This document shows positions 34,598 to 44,638 of a stretch of DNA of 64,000 nt, one piece after another. Source of the DNA: Emcibacter sp. Lineage in GTDB: Bacteria; Pseudomonadota; Alphaproteobacteria; Sphingomonadales; Emcibacteraceae. Position 1 is the first letter of the stretch. Every line of letters begins with the position of its first letter. The notes below the pieces were generated by a model. That model had not been told where the DNA came from, did not search any database, and saw nothing but the letters and a program-made list of their open reading frames with translations. The stretch covers positions 970,001-1,034,000 of the forward strand of contig NZ_OY776217.1 of assembly GCF_963675455.1 (NCBI RefSeq). Reading direction: 5' to 3'. The position numbers were made by a program, and so were the translations under genes.

Positions 34598-36043
34598 TCA
34601 TATTTCAATAAAGTGTGCGGCCAGTACAATTAATATCAATCCCAGACCAACAATTCTGCTCACCCTGTCCTTTATGGCGAATACAACGGGGTCTTCTGTT
34701 ATTTTCCCCCTTCTTGCTCCAACCCAGATCCTGTTTCCCCAGTAAAGCATGAGAAGGCATAATCCCCAGAGAAGCTCGGGGCTTTTGTATTGGGAAACTA
34801 TTTCCTCGCTGTTGATGAAAAGGGCAAGCACAAGGACAGACGCGGTGATGTTGGCGATCCCCAGGCTGAACATTGTTTCACTATCTTCCCAGGAATATCC
34901 TCTTCCTTCAGCCTTCTTTTCTTGATTCTCGAGGGCGAAAAGTTCAATAAATCTTTTCAGGTAGGCAAGGCTGACAAACATAAAAATCGAGAAAGCCAGA
35001 AGCCAGGAGGACAGGATGATGCCCGTTGCCGCCGCTCCTGCGACAACTCTGAGCGTGTAAAGGATCGCCAGTGTCATGACATCAACGGTAGAAACCCGTT
35101 TCAGAAAAAAACTGTATAGATTGGTTGTGAGGAAATAGATTCCGAGCACCATTACAAAAATCAGGGGCAGATAATAAGTCGCCACCAAGAAGGCTGCTAA
35201 AGGAAAAAGGAGAGCGCCCAGGATTCCCAGCGGTATCGGGAGGTCACCGGAAGCGAGGGGGCGCAACCTTTTTGTCGGGTGACGGCGATCCGCTTCCAGG
35301 TCCAGCAAGTCATTAAGAAAATAAACACCGGAGGCGCACAGGCTGAAACAGAAAAAAGCTACGATGGCATAGATAATGGATCCCAGTTGGAAATATTCAT
35401 GCGAAGTCAGAAGAGGGACGAAAATCAACATGTTTTTCGCCCATTGGTGAAGGCGCATTTCTTTTAAGAAAGCACGTTCTTTGGGGCTTTGCCTAGTATC
35501 GATGATTTTTTCCGCTTTTCCTTCTTTTGATGCCTTTTCGACGAGGTCGGAGGGCGCATTGACGAAAATGTTTGAATGAGCTTTATCCCAGATCACGCGG
35601 TCGGCCGTGCTGTCGCCCGCATATGCGAAGTCATTACCTTTTGCAAATTTCTCAATAGCTTGCAGTTTGCGAGCGCCTTTCATGTTGTTCTCGCTGTCTG
35701 TGGCAATAACTTGATCAAAGATACCCAGGTGTTCTGCCACCTTGTCCGCATAGGTTTTATGGGAAGCGGTGGCAAGGATCAGCGGATGGCCCTGGTCTTT
35801 TTTTTCGTTGAGATAGTCGATAAGGGGTGACTGATAGGGTAGCCGGGATGCATCGATATCGATTTTTTTCGTTACCTGATCTTTAGTGTATGATCGGCCG
35901 CGAGACAACCATAGCAGGAGATTGAAAACCTGAAGGGGATTGCTTTTGATAAGATTGAGGGATGTTTCGAGAAACAGATCGGTTTTGATAAGTGTTCCAT
36001 CAAGATCCACAAAAATTTGTTTTTTGTTGTTTTCCAACTTCAT
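34598..36043 (-). CDS. HAD - UbiA prenyltransferase fusion (DPPR-synthase-like)
   Basis: A 481-residue two-domain enzyme. Residues about 1-195 are a HAD phosphatase: FVDLDGTLIKTD (nucleophile motif), LATASHKTYADKVAEHLG, and YAGDSTADRVIWDKA. Residues about 205-481 are a UbiA membrane prenyltransferase with about eight helices, NDLLDLEADRRHPTKRLRP as the first Asp-rich motif and KRFIELFALENQ as the second region. This fusion resembles decaprenyl-phosphate phosphoribosyltransferase with the phosphatase that follows it in arabinose-lipid synthesis. It heads an operon with a flippase and a GT39-like transferase. The ATG at 36043 has GGGGA before it and matches the start of the HAD domain; the longer frame to 36178 has no family support. 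Confidence 0.85.
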   Translation of the reverse strand: MKLENNKKQIFVDLDGTLIKTDLFLETSLNLIKSNPLQVFNLLLWLSRGRSYTKDQVTKKIDIDASRLPYQSPLIDYLNEKKDQGHPLILATASHKTYADKVAEHLGIFDQVIATDSENNMKGARKLQAIEKFAKGNDFAYAGDSTADRVIWDKAHSNIFVNAPSDLVEKASKEGKAEKIIDTRQSPKERAFLKEMRLHQWAKNMLIFVPLLTSHEYFQLGSIIYAIVAFFCFSLCASGVYFLNDLLDLEADRRHPTKRLRPLASGDLPIPLGILGALLFPLAAFLVATYYLPLIFVMVLGIYFLTTNLYSFFLKRVSTVDVMTLAILYTLRVVAGAAATGIILSSWLLAFSIFMFVSLAYLKRFIELFALENQEKKAEGRGYSWEDSETMFSLGIANITASVLVLALFINSEEIVSQYKSPELLWGLCLLMLYWGNRIWVGARRGKITEDPVVFAIKDRVSRIVGLGLILIVLAAHFIEI

Positions 36044-36382
36044 TCCCCAATTTGGTTGTTTGTTCGAACTATTTACCAGAGGACTCGTAAACATCCCTTT
36101 AACACCGGTTCGACAGGGAGGCCAAGAATGAATTCTGCTCATCCGATGCAAAGCGTAATTCACCCGGGCAACCTTCAATTCTCATCTTTAGGAAAACTAA
36201 AATGTACCCCTATCGGGAGGTTGTTGCAATTGCATACTGGAAGGAACAGATAATTTTATACTTCGCTTGCAGAAAGTTGTGATTTTTCGTAGTTTTGTGC
36301 TCGACTTCATGAAGTATTTAACTGTCACCAATCGAATTTGAGAAACAGGGTTGTGACGGATTGGATGAGGGCAGAGTTGTTT

Positions 36383-36474
36383 AATTACGGTGACTGTAAC
36401 TGAATTAAACCGATCTCCCTCTTTTAGTGGGGGAAAGTCATAACAACTTCCGTACAAATCCTGCCCCCGCAACC
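36383..36474 (+). repeat. Mobile-looking repeat unit ending in a tRNA 3' end
   Basis: The left end is the imperfect palindrome AATTACGGTGACTGTAACTG + AATT. Then come about 45 variable bases, ACAACTTCCGTACAAATCCT, and GCCCCCGCAACCA. The same order occurs at 51906-51994. Partial copies lie at 44499-44524 and 60604-60645. Confidence 0.65.
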
Positions 36475-36578
36475 AAAACGAACAAACCCAGCCCCGTGCT
36501 GGGTTTTGTCGTTTTAGTCATGCGTCGGTCAGAATTGAACCTACGGAGAAGTAGGGTTTAACCGAAGGCGCAGCGCTG
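36455..36578 (+). repeat. 124-bp repeat: tRNA end, terminator and downstream sequence
   Basis: Begins with 21 bases of tRNA 3' end (one mismatch to tRNA-fMet), then a terminator-like hairpin AACCCAGCCCCGTGCTGGGTT with a T-rich tail, then about 80 bp ending CAGCGCTG. Copy two at 57677-57800 has the same length with only a few differences. Confidence 0.75.
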
Positions 36579-36688
36579 CAACGCAGCGTGAAACAGCGCC
36601 AAGGTCAGCGGAGCTAAATCCTACCCCAAAACCAAAAATTAGCCCAGCAAAACACCGGGCTTTCTTGTTTCTTTCTGAAAGTGGTTTT

Positions 36689-39600
36689 TTACCAGACATA
36701 GCGGATGGTGGCCTGCCCCCTGCTGACGCGCAGATTACCGGCGAAGGTGCCGCTGTAGGTGACATCAAGGATCACACGATCCCACAGCTGGGTCATGAGG
36801 CCCGCCTCAACCCTGAACTGGTCTGTGGGCATGTCGACGCCGTAGATGGCAAATTCGTCATCGGGAAGCGCCTGGAAAGCGGCCGCGGTCGAGCGGCCCT
36901 TGTCGCCGAATTCATGCTCCCAGAACAGGCCGACCATCGGTTGGAAGCGACCGGCATTCTCACCTTCCTCTCGGCTTAGCCGCAGACCCAGAGTCGATTT
37001 CAAGGAAGTGATGCTATTGTCGTCGACGGAAAGACCAAGATCGTTTCCGCCCTCTTCCTCGAACGCATCTCTGTGCAGGCGCGCATATTGCAAGTCGGCA
37101 AGCGTAGTGATGTTTGACCCAGCCAGTGTGAACTGTTTGCGGATATGCATATTGGCCATCACGCTGTGACCGCTGGGCGAGGCCTCAAGCTGCAGGTTCT
37201 GGGACGTGGTCTGGAGGCGGCGGGAGCTGTCGTAATAGTCCAGCGAGTAGCCCAGGCTTGCACCAAACTCCATACCATTCCCGGCCCGATGCGTCACATA
37301 GGCGGCGGTATCAAGACTGGTGCGGCCGTTGTCGGAAGCGCCGGCATCCAGGCGCGATCCGCCCAAGGCAAACCCAAAGCTGGTATCGGCCTTGCGATAG
37401 TCAAAGCTAGTCATAGCGCCGCTGGCTTTATAGGAATAGCCAAAGGCATTGCCGTCGCCATCTACATCGCCCCATTCGCCGTACAGATTGCCGGAAATGG
37501 CCCAGCGTCCGTCATGATCCTTGCGATCCATCAAACCGAAGGCGTTATCCATGACATGGCCCATAAAGGTCTGGCGCGCCCGGAGTGTCGGCGTTGCCAA
37601 CCGGACGGAAGTCTGGTTGGTCAGCTGGTTGAACGCTGACGCCGCTTCACTGCGCAGGGTCCAGGTCATGTCTTCAACAAAATCGACAATCTGCGTGCTG
37701 GCATCACCAGCGTCCGCCATGGCCGCCATCGTATCCAGCCTGGCGCCGAGCGCCTGCTGCTGGGCGTTCATTTCCGGAATAACGAAGCTGTCGCGGTCGA
37801 GGCGCACTTCAATGCCGCCCGCCGTGAAGACCGGCGTAAAGGTCGAGAAGTAGGGGGTGTTGCCCCTTACTTCGGAGAAGCTTCCGGTGATGCCGTCGGT
37901 GGCGGTCATGAACTGGAAGGTGTCGCCCAGTTCGTTGTCGCTCCGCTCGAAGTCGGAGATCACTTCCAGCGTACCCCCCAGTGTGGCGGTGCCGTCGATG
38001 ATCACCTGGTCGACATCCGAGCCGATCACTTCGAGCTCGAAAATGCTGCCCTCCGCCATGACCAGTTCGCCTTCAATTTCGAAGGTGCCGATGGAGGTGC
38101 CCGGTGCGAAGCGCCCGCCGGGATCAACCCAGACGGCGCCGATCACCCGGCCGCGGCCTTTCAGCGTGCCGCCGCTTTCGATCCTGACCGCATGCGCCGA
38201 CATGAGATAGGTGTTTGACGGCAGAATAAACACGCCGGATTTGACGGTGAAGGTGGCAAATCCGATCCTCGCAATGCCGTCTTCCGGAGAGACTCTACCG
38301 AACAAAGAGAAGCTTCCTTCGCCCACCATTTTGAAGTGCTCGAAGTTGACGAAGCGTTGCATATCAACGGACATGCTGGCGCCGGCGCTGGTGGCAGCGA
38401 CCAGGGTGTTGCCGCCGCCCGCGCCGCCATCGACCCAGGCAGTCTTCGTCAGGCTGATGCCACCATTGTCACTCGAGTCCCATTGCGATTTCTCGCTGAT
38501 GATCAGTGTGTCGGCCCCGCCGGCCATATCGACCTTGCCGGCCCCGACATCAATTGTACCGTCATTGAGCAGGGTGTTGGCGTCGTCCGAGAAGACGATG
38601 GACCCATCAATGGTGCCATAGTTTTCAATGGAATTGCGGGTCTGTACCGTGCCGGTGATGGTGCCGTTGTTCTGCAGGCTGGAATAGAGGCCCAGGTTCA
38701 TGGCTGAGCGAACATCGCCTGTGGAGTCATGGCCGGTCACCGGCCCGGTAATCGTGCCGTTGTTGGTGGTCGTGGTGTTACCGCCCGTCGCCGTCACGCC
38801 GCCTTCGACCCTGGCATCCTTGGCTACGGTCAGGCTGCCGCTATTCAGCTGGACGGCGCCGCCGATGGTCCCTTCGTTGACCAGTTTATCGATGCCTGCC
38901 AGCATGACATTACCATTGATCACGCTACGGTTGATGACGCTGTTGGTGCCACCGCCCAAGCTGACGGAGCCGGTGATGGTGCCTGTATTGATGACACTGT
39001 CTTCATGGGCGCCGCCGCTCACGCTGCCGGTGATGGTGCCGCTGTTGTCGACGCTGTTCGTGCCGTTATACAAGGCAATATTGCCGGTGATGTCGCTGGT
39101 ATTGGTCACCGTGTCCGCGCCGTTGCCAGCCCCGATATCGCCAGTCAGCTCACCGGAATTAGTCAACACGTTGATACCGTCGCCAAGCGCAACCGCGCCG
39201 GTGATCGTTCCGCTGTTGGTTAGGCTGTTGTCGCCACTGCCGAGGTCCAGGTTGCCCTTGATGGTGCCGCTGTTGCTGACCTCGTCAGCGCCGGCGCCGA
39301 AGGTGGTGTCGCCTGTGATGGTACCGCTGTTGGTCAGCCTGTTGTCACCGTCACCAAAGTCCATGCTCAGCCGCGGCTGGCCGAAGAAGGCTTGGGTAAG
39401 GCCCGAGTTCTCGAGCACATCGTTGCCACCGCCCAGATCGATGCTGGAGGCGTTGAGATTGCCATTGTTGGTGATCGTGTTGGCGCCCGCATCACCGGTG
39501 ATATTGCCTACTAGGCCTGAGACCGCAGCGATCTCAAGTTTGCTGGTGGAGGTCATGCTAACGCCACCAAGGAAGAAGTGCAGACCGTTCAGGGTCCAGT

Positions 39601-42600
39601 CCGCGGCACCATTTGTCCCGTTCACATGCAGGACTTCATAGCCGCTGAAGTCACCGAAGTTGAGGCTGCCGGTGCCCCGCACTTCCAGCGTGTCGGTGCC
39701 ATAATCGCTATCGGTATCGCCGAGTACCGCCTTAGCAGCGTTCAGGATGGACGCCGTCACGATGAGGCGGTCATTGCCGGTGCCGAGTGTGATTTCGCCG
39801 TTGACTGTCCCCAGTTTGGAGGGGTCGACCACGTCATCGCCGGCTCCGAAGTCGAGGTTGCCGGTGATGGTGCCGCCGCTATTGTCGATGCGGTCGCTGC
39901 CGTCTCCCAGGCCGACATCGCCGGTGATGGTGCCGCTGTTGGTCAGAGTGTTGGCTCCGTTGCCGCCGGTGACATTGGCGGTCAGCTGCCCGCTATTGGT
40001 CAGCTTGGTGGTGCTGCCCAGTATGACGCCGTCGCTAAACTCATGGCTGCCGGTGAGGGTCCAGTCTGTGCCTTGGATGTCCAGCTTTTCCATGCCGATG
40101 ATCTTGCCCGAGGCAAAAGTGCCGCTTTCGATTAGTAGCAGGGTATCGAATCCCTCCCCACCGGTCAGCGAACCGACCTCGAGGTCCGAGCCGTTCCAGT
40201 TGAAGACGTCATCTCCTGCGCCGAGCGAAACGCTGCCGCTCACCGTGCCGAGGGCGCTGGAGGCCAGGCTTTCATTGCCGCCGCCGAGGTCCACATTGCC
40301 GGTGATGGTGCCGGCGCCGTTGTCAAAAACATCTACGCCGTCGCCCAGGGATACATCGCCGGTGATGGTCGCCTTGTTGATCAGCGTGTTGGCGCTTTCA
40401 TCACCCAGTACCTCGGCCGTCATCGTGCTCTCGTTGATCAGCGTTGCCGTGCCGATAATGCGCACGCCGTCATAACTCTGCGTTCCCCTCACAACCCAGG
40501 TCAGGCCGGAGAGGCCGAGCAGTTCCATGTCGGATTCAATGGAGCCCGCGAAAGTACCGCTGCCGGACAGCTCAAAAGTGTCCAGGCCGTCGCCGCCGGT
40601 CAGCGTCAACAGGTCGAAGCTTGAACCGTCGAAAGTGCCGTTTTCCAAGACCAGGCGCAGGGTGTCGTCACCCGCGCCCATATCGATGGAGCCTTCAATC
40701 TGGCCGAGCTTCAACACATCCAGAACGTCGTCACCGGCGCCAAAATCGATAGCGCCGACGATACTGCCGCCGGTGTTGTCCAGCGTGTCGACGCCGTCAC
40801 CGAAACTGATATTGCCGACCAGGGTGCCGCCATTGTTATTCAGCGTGTCGATACCGTCGCCGAAATCAACGTCACCGGTGAAGGTGCCGCTGTTGTTGAG
40901 CAGGTTGTTACCGTCGCCAAACGACATGTCATGGGCATAAGTGCCGGTATTGTTCAGTGTATCATTGCCATCGCCCAGAGTGATGGTTCCGGTGATGGTG
41001 CCGAGATCGTCCGTATCCAACACGTCGGAGCCCGCGCCGAAGTCCACATTGCCGGTGATGGTCCCTGTATTGACCAGCCGGTCCGCGCCGTCGCCCAGGT
41101 TCAGGTCGACGACCACATTGCCTGCGTTGTTGACCGTGTCGTTACCATCGCCGAGGAAGATGCCGCCGGTGACCGTACCCGTCTTGCTGGCATCGAAGAC
41201 TTCGTCGCCTGCGCCAAAGTCCACCTTGCCCTCAACGGTGCCGCCAGTGTTGTCGAACTCGTCGACGCCGTCGCCGAACAGCACATCGCCGGTGATGGTG
41301 CCGGAATTGGTCAGCCAGTCATTATTCGCGCCCAGATCGACGGTGCCGTCCAGGGTGCCAAGGTTCCATACCCCGTCATTACCGCCGTTCAGCGTTACAT
41401 CGCCGGTAAGCGTGCCTGTGGCGGCGTTGGAGAGCAGGTTGACGCCGAAGTCGCCGGTAACATCCGCCGTCAGGCCGCCCCAGTTGGCAAGCTGTCCGGT
41501 ACCGGTGAGGGAAACACCGCCGCTGAAGCTCTGGTCGCCGAGCAGGGTCCAGATGGCGGACTCCACAGTGGCTTGCTCAAAACCGGTGACCGTGTTGATC
41601 AAGAGGATGGAATTGACGCTGCCGGACATCAGCAAGGTGTCCGTACCGTCGGCAGCCGTCGTGCCGGCATCGATTGCGGCCACATTGCCAAGCGAGGTGC
41701 TGGTCACCACGAAGGTATCGTCGCCCGTGCCGAAGATCACGCTGCCGGAAATTGTGCCCAGCTTGTCGCCATGCAGGTAGTCATCCCCCGCGCCGAAATC
41801 GACATTGCCTGTAATGGTGCCGCCGGTGTTGTCCAGGATGTCGGCGCCGTCGCCGAAGTTGATATCACCGGTAATATTGCCAGCATTGGTCACCGTGTCG
41901 GCACCACCCGCCAGGGCGATATCGCCAATATAGGAGGCGCCGGATTCGTTGGTGAAGAGATTGACCTCGTCATCTCCGGTAATATCGGCTGTCAGGGTTC
42001 CCCTGTTCAGGAGATGAGTCTCCGCGCCGTTCAGGATGACGCCTGACGTATAGGCTTGCGTCCCTTCCAGTGCCCATTCGGAAGAGCCTAAATCCCAGTC
42101 GCTGACCACCAGTTTTTCAAAGCTGGTGAACGACCCATCATAGACATTCGTTGTATCCGATGTGCCCACCAGTTCCAGCGTATCCATGCCGGCGCCGCCG
42201 GTCACCGTGCTGCCGAAGCTGCCGGAGATGAAACCGTAGCCCAGCAACTGCAGCGTGTCGCTACCACCGCCAAGATCCACGGCACCTGTGATGGCGCCCC
42301 AATTGGCCAGTGTGTTGGCGGAATCGTCGCCGGTCACAGTTGACGTCAGGGTCACGCCAATTACGGCCAGTGAACTGCCTTCGCCAATCAGCTGTATGCC
42401 CCCGGAAAATTCCATATCGGCACCGATCGACCACTCACCCTTCACTTCCAGCGCTTCGAAGCCGGTCGGCGTCGGTCCGGTCCCGCCCAAGGACTGTCCG
42501 AGCACGCCATTGCCCTGAAGCTCCAGCGTGTCTGTTCCTGCCCCGGCTTCGATCGTGATCAATTCGTCGCTGCTGTTGAGATAAGCCGAGGTCGACGGGT

Positions 42601-44341
42601 TGTTGTCATCGTGAATCATTATAAAGCGGTCGTCACCGCCGCCGAGGTCGATATTGGCGGAAATGGTCCCCGAGTTGGTGATGGTGTTAGAGCCGTCGCC
42701 ACCAATGATGTTAGGAGCGTCGAATGTCCCGTGGTTTGTCAGATCGCAATCCTGACCAAGGTCAAAATCTGTGTCAGAGCTATAGCCGTCCACATCCACG
42801 CTCTCGCAGTTGCCGCCTATGATTTCGAAACCTGTATAGGTGACGCCGACAAGCGTGGCAGAACCCTGAAGTTCAATAATATCGCCCGTGGTTTCCGTGC
42901 CACCGTCGAGCGTGCCGCTGAACACGGCGCCATCCTGGATGATCACCTTGTCGTCACCGGCCCCGAAATTTACATCGCCGACAATTGTCCCGGCGTTGGT
43001 TAGGAGGTCGTCGCCCGTGCCCATAGTCAGCGACCCGTCTATCTGTGCTCCGGTGGCGTTGGTCACAATGTTGGTGCAGTCGCCCAGATCCACATTGCCG
43101 GTGATGCGGCCATAGTTGGTCAGCGTGTCGTCGCCTGTCCCCGTCGTCAGATTGCTTGCCAGTGTGACCGCGCCCAAACCGTCCACCGCGCCGATGATTC
43201 CGGTACTGGTGTTGGTGATTGTGTTGTTGCCGTCGCCGAGGTCCACATGCCCTTCCAGCGCACCTGAGTTGAGCAGGGTCATGTCCGCAAAGGTCAGGTT
43301 GGCAGGCGTGACGACGACAGCGTTCATGGCCGTAATGGTGCCGCTGTTGGTGATTGACCCGGTTGCAGTATCAAGCGACATCAACAAGCCGGTTGAATCG
43401 CTGGTCACATCCGCGTTGCTGACCGTAATGGTGCCGCTGTTGTCAAAATCGCCGGCGTCGTCAATTTGCACGCCGACCACGGCAAAAGGCGTGGATGTGT
43501 CGCCCGTAACCGTAATTTGTCCGCTGTTGCTGACCTGGGTGGTGCTTACTCCCTCGAAACCCCAGACTACCATGCCTCGTGTGCTTGCTGCCGCCGGAAT
43601 ATTGATCGGCGGGCCAAGGGGGTCAAACGGATCGACCACGGAACCGTCCACGCCGGGGCCACCGGTTATAGTGATGTTGCCCGAGTTGGTTACTGACGTA
43701 TTGGAGAGCACGTTGACACCTTCGGCCAGTGCACCGCTCGCATTGCTGATGGTAATATCGCCCGTGTTATTAACGGTGGCATAGCCAAGCACGCTGGAGA
43801 TGCCAATGCCGCCGCGGTTGTCAGGACCGCCGGAAAAGAGGATTTCAATCGTGCCGTTGTTGGTGATATCCGCGTCGGTGCCGAGAATATCGATGCCGCT
43901 GGCCAATTCGGGATCAGCCAGGCTGCTGGTGTCGACCTTGATCAAACCATTGTTGACGACTGTCCCGTTGTCACCAAACAGTACTACACCGCCTGCTCCC
44001 AGTGTCGGCGTGATCAACACCTGGCCATCGGCCGTAACGCCGTTTACGCCGACCTCGATGGTCAGGATTCCGCCCTCGCCAACAGTAATGCCGTCACCGC
44101 TGTTTTCTACGGATGCATCCGGATTTACGGTAATTGTCTGGTTTATATTGGCCGAACCGTCATACCCGTCAGTGTCTGTGCCGGAGCAAACAACGGTTGT
44201 CGTATCTCCTGCGCAATCGGCCCAGACGGGGGGAGAATCCGCTAGAACGCCTGCCATAACCAAAAACGAACTGGACGCCAACAAACCAAGTTTGCGGGCG
44301 TTTTTTATCCCCTTACCCCTTTTAAGCATACTCAACACCAT
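36689..44341 (-). CDS. Giant autotransporter (type V secretion)
   Basis: A 2550-residue outer-membrane autotransporter. An N-terminal signal region (KNARKLGLLASSSFLVMAGVLADSPPVWA, with an extended charged start) is followed by a passenger of about 2200 residues. The passenger is built from short repeats such as NTGTITGNVDFGAGDD and NSGTITGDVSLGDG, which fit a right-handed beta-helix. Every few hundred residues a different insert occurs (FEKLVVSDWDLGSSEWALEG-type strands). Residues about 2280-2550 form the translocator barrel (MDRKDHDGRWAISGNLYGEW, then SFGFALGGSRLDAG) ending in the aromatic YVW signature. Likely role: adhesion or biofilm, from family only. The frame begins at a TTG (44356); ATG at 44341 or 44329 is the likely start. 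Confidence 0.9.
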   Translation of the reverse strand: MVLSMLKRGKGIKNARKLGLLASSSFLVMAGVLADSPPVWADCAGDTTTVVCSGTDTDGYDGSANINQTITVNPDASVENSGDGITVGEGGILTIEVGVNGVTADGQVLITPTLGAGGVVLFGDNGTVVNNGLIKVDTSSLADPELASGIDILGTDADITNNGTIEILFSGGPDNRGGIGISSVLGYATVNNTGDITISNASGALAEGVNVLSNTSVTNSGNITITGGPGVDGSVVDPFDPLGPPINIPAAASTRGMVVWGFEGVSTTQVSNSGQITVTGDTSTPFAVVGVQIDDAGDFDNSGTITVSNADVTSDSTGLLMSLDTATGSITNSGTITAMNAVVVTPANLTFADMTLLNSGALEGHVDLGDGNNTITNTSTGIIGAVDGLGAVTLASNLTTGTGDDTLTNYGRITGNVDLGDCTNIVTNATGAQIDGSLTMGTGDDLLTNAGTIVGDVNFGAGDDKVIIQDGAVFSGTLDGGTETTGDIIELQGSATLVGVTYTGFEIIGGNCESVDVDGYSSDTDFDLGQDCDLTNHGTFDAPNIIGGDGSNTITNSGTISANIDLGGGDDRFIMIHDDNNPSTSAYLNSSDELITIEAGAGTDTLELQGNGVLGQSLGGTGPTPTGFEALEVKGEWSIGADMEFSGGIQLIGEGSSLAVIGVTLTSTVTGDDSANTLANWGAITGAVDLGGGSDTLQLLGYGFISGSFGSTVTGGAGMDTLELVGTSDTTNVYDGSFTSFEKLVVSDWDLGSSEWALEGTQAYTSGVILNGAETHLLNRGTLTADITGDDEVNLFTNESGASYIGDIALAGGADTVTNAGNITGDINFGDGADILDNTGGTITGNVDFGAGDDYLHGDKLGTISGSVIFGTGDDTFVVTSTSLGNVAAIDAGTTAADGTDTLLMSGSVNSILLINTVTGFEQATVESAIWTLLGDQSFSGGVSLTGTGQLANWGGLTADVTGDFGVNLLSNAATGTLTGDVTLNGGNDGVWNLGTLDGTVDLGANNDWLTNSGTITGDVLFGDGVDEFDNTGGTVEGKVDFGAGDEVFDASKTGTVTGGIFLGDGNDTVNNAGNVVVDLNLGDGADRLVNTGTITGNVDFGAGSDVLDTDDLGTITGTITLGDGNDTLNNTGTYAHDMSFGDGNNLLNNSGTFTGDVDFGDGIDTLNNNGGTLVGNISFGDGVDTLDNTGGSIVGAIDFGAGDDVLDVLKLGQIEGSIDMGAGDDTLRLVLENGTFDGSSFDLLTLTGGDGLDTFELSGSGTFAGSIESDMELLGLSGLTWVVRGTQSYDGVRIIGTATLINESTMTAEVLGDESANTLINKATITGDVSLGDGVDVFDNGAGTITGNVDLGGGNESLASSALGTVSGSVSLGAGDDVFNWNGSDLEVGSLTGGEGFDTLLLIESGTFASGKIIGMEKLDIQGTDWTLTGSHEFSDGVILGSTTKLTNSGQLTANVTGGNGANTLTNSGTITGDVGLGDGSDRIDNSGGTITGNLDFGAGDDVVDPSKLGTVNGEITLGTGNDRLIVTASILNAAKAVLGDTDSDYGTDTLEVRGTGSLNFGDFSGYEVLHVNGTNGAADWTLNGLHFFLGGVSMTSTSKLEIAAVSGLVGNITGDAGANTITNNGNLNASSIDLGGGNDVLENSGLTQAFFGQPRLSMDFGDGDNRLTNSGTITGDTTFGAGADEVSNSGTIKGNLDLGSGDNSLTNSGTITGAVALGDGINVLTNSGELTGDIGAGNGADTVTNTSDITGNIALYNGTNSVDNSGTITGSVSGGAHEDSVINTGTITGSVSLGGGTNSVINRSVINGNVMLAGIDKLVNEGTIGGAVQLNSGSLTVAKDARVEGGVTATGGNTTTTNNGTITGPVTGHDSTGDVRSAMNLGLYSSLQNNGTITGTVQTRNSIENYGTIDGSIVFSDDANTLLNDGTIDVGAGKVDMAGGADTLIISEKSQWDSSDNGGISLTKTAWVDGGAGGGNTLVAATSAGASMSVDMQRFVNFEHFKMVGEGSFSLFGRVSPEDGIARIGFATFTVKSGVFILPSNTYLMSAHAVRIESGGTLKGRGRVIGAVWVDPGGRFAPGTSIGTFEIEGELVMAEGSIFELEVIGSDVDQVIIDGTATLGGTLEVISDFERSDNELGDTFQFMTATDGITGSFSEVRGNTPYFSTFTPVFTAGGIEVRLDRDSFVIPEMNAQQQALGARLDTMAAMADAGDASTQIVDFVEDMTWTLRSEAASAFNQLTNQTSVRLATPTLRARQTFMGHVMDNAFGLMDRKDHDGRWAISGNLYGEWGDVDGDGNAFGYSYKASGAMTSFDYRKADTSFGFALGGSRLDAGASDNGRTSLDTAAYVTHRAGNGMEFGASLGYSLDYYDSSRRLQTTSQNLQLEASPSGHSVMANMHIRKQFTLAGSNITTLADLQYARLHRDAFEEEGGNDLGLSVDDNSITSLKSTLGLRLSREEGENAGRFQPMVGLFWEHEFGDKGRSTAAAFQALPDDEFAIYGVDMPTDQFRVEAGLMTQLWDRVILDVTYSGTFAGNLRVSRGQATIRYVW

Positions 44342-44498
44342 ACTGTTAAAATACAAATAAAAATTTCAGAACTATCCCATAAGCATTTGAACTAATTAAA
44401 TTAAAAAATAATTAACTAGCGTCGTACGGGAAGCCGGAGAGTTGATTTTTTATGCTTGACGGAAAAAGTATCGGAGGTCTTGGCTTTTTGCCCTTTTT

Positions 44499-44524
44499 AT
44501 AACAACTTCCGTACAAATCCTGCT
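44499..44524 (+). repeat. Partial copy of the tRNA-end repeat unit
   Basis: Contains ACAACTTCCGTACAAATCCT followed by GCTCCTGA, so it keeps the right half of the unit at 36383-36474 but the tRNA-like end is damaged. It lies 50 bp left of the IS3 element. Confidence 0.6.
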
Positions 44525-44638
44525 CCTGATCTAAACCGAAGTTGTTAAGTTCAGGCTACTAACGCCAATTGACTGGACTTGTCTTAAAAAAGTGGACAGG
44601 GCCTCCAAAAGACTTATTGATATTTTATGGAGGAACTT

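Larger units (their letters stand above)
36044..36688. other. Intergenic region carrying tRNA-end repeats
   Basis: No gene seen in about 645 bp between two minus-strand genes. It contains a repeat unit at 36383-36474, starting AATTACGGTGACTGTAACTG and ending in a tRNA 3'-end-like CCCCCGCAACCA. Overlapping this, 36455-36578 is a 124-bp copy of 57677-57800. Confidence 0.6.

Noticed and set aside
36846..44360. Many long plus-strand frames opposite the autotransporter (up to 371 codons)
   Set aside because: They are antisense to a highly repetitive gene with strong codon bias, which creates open antisense frames of low complexity; no starts with ribosome sites or domains.
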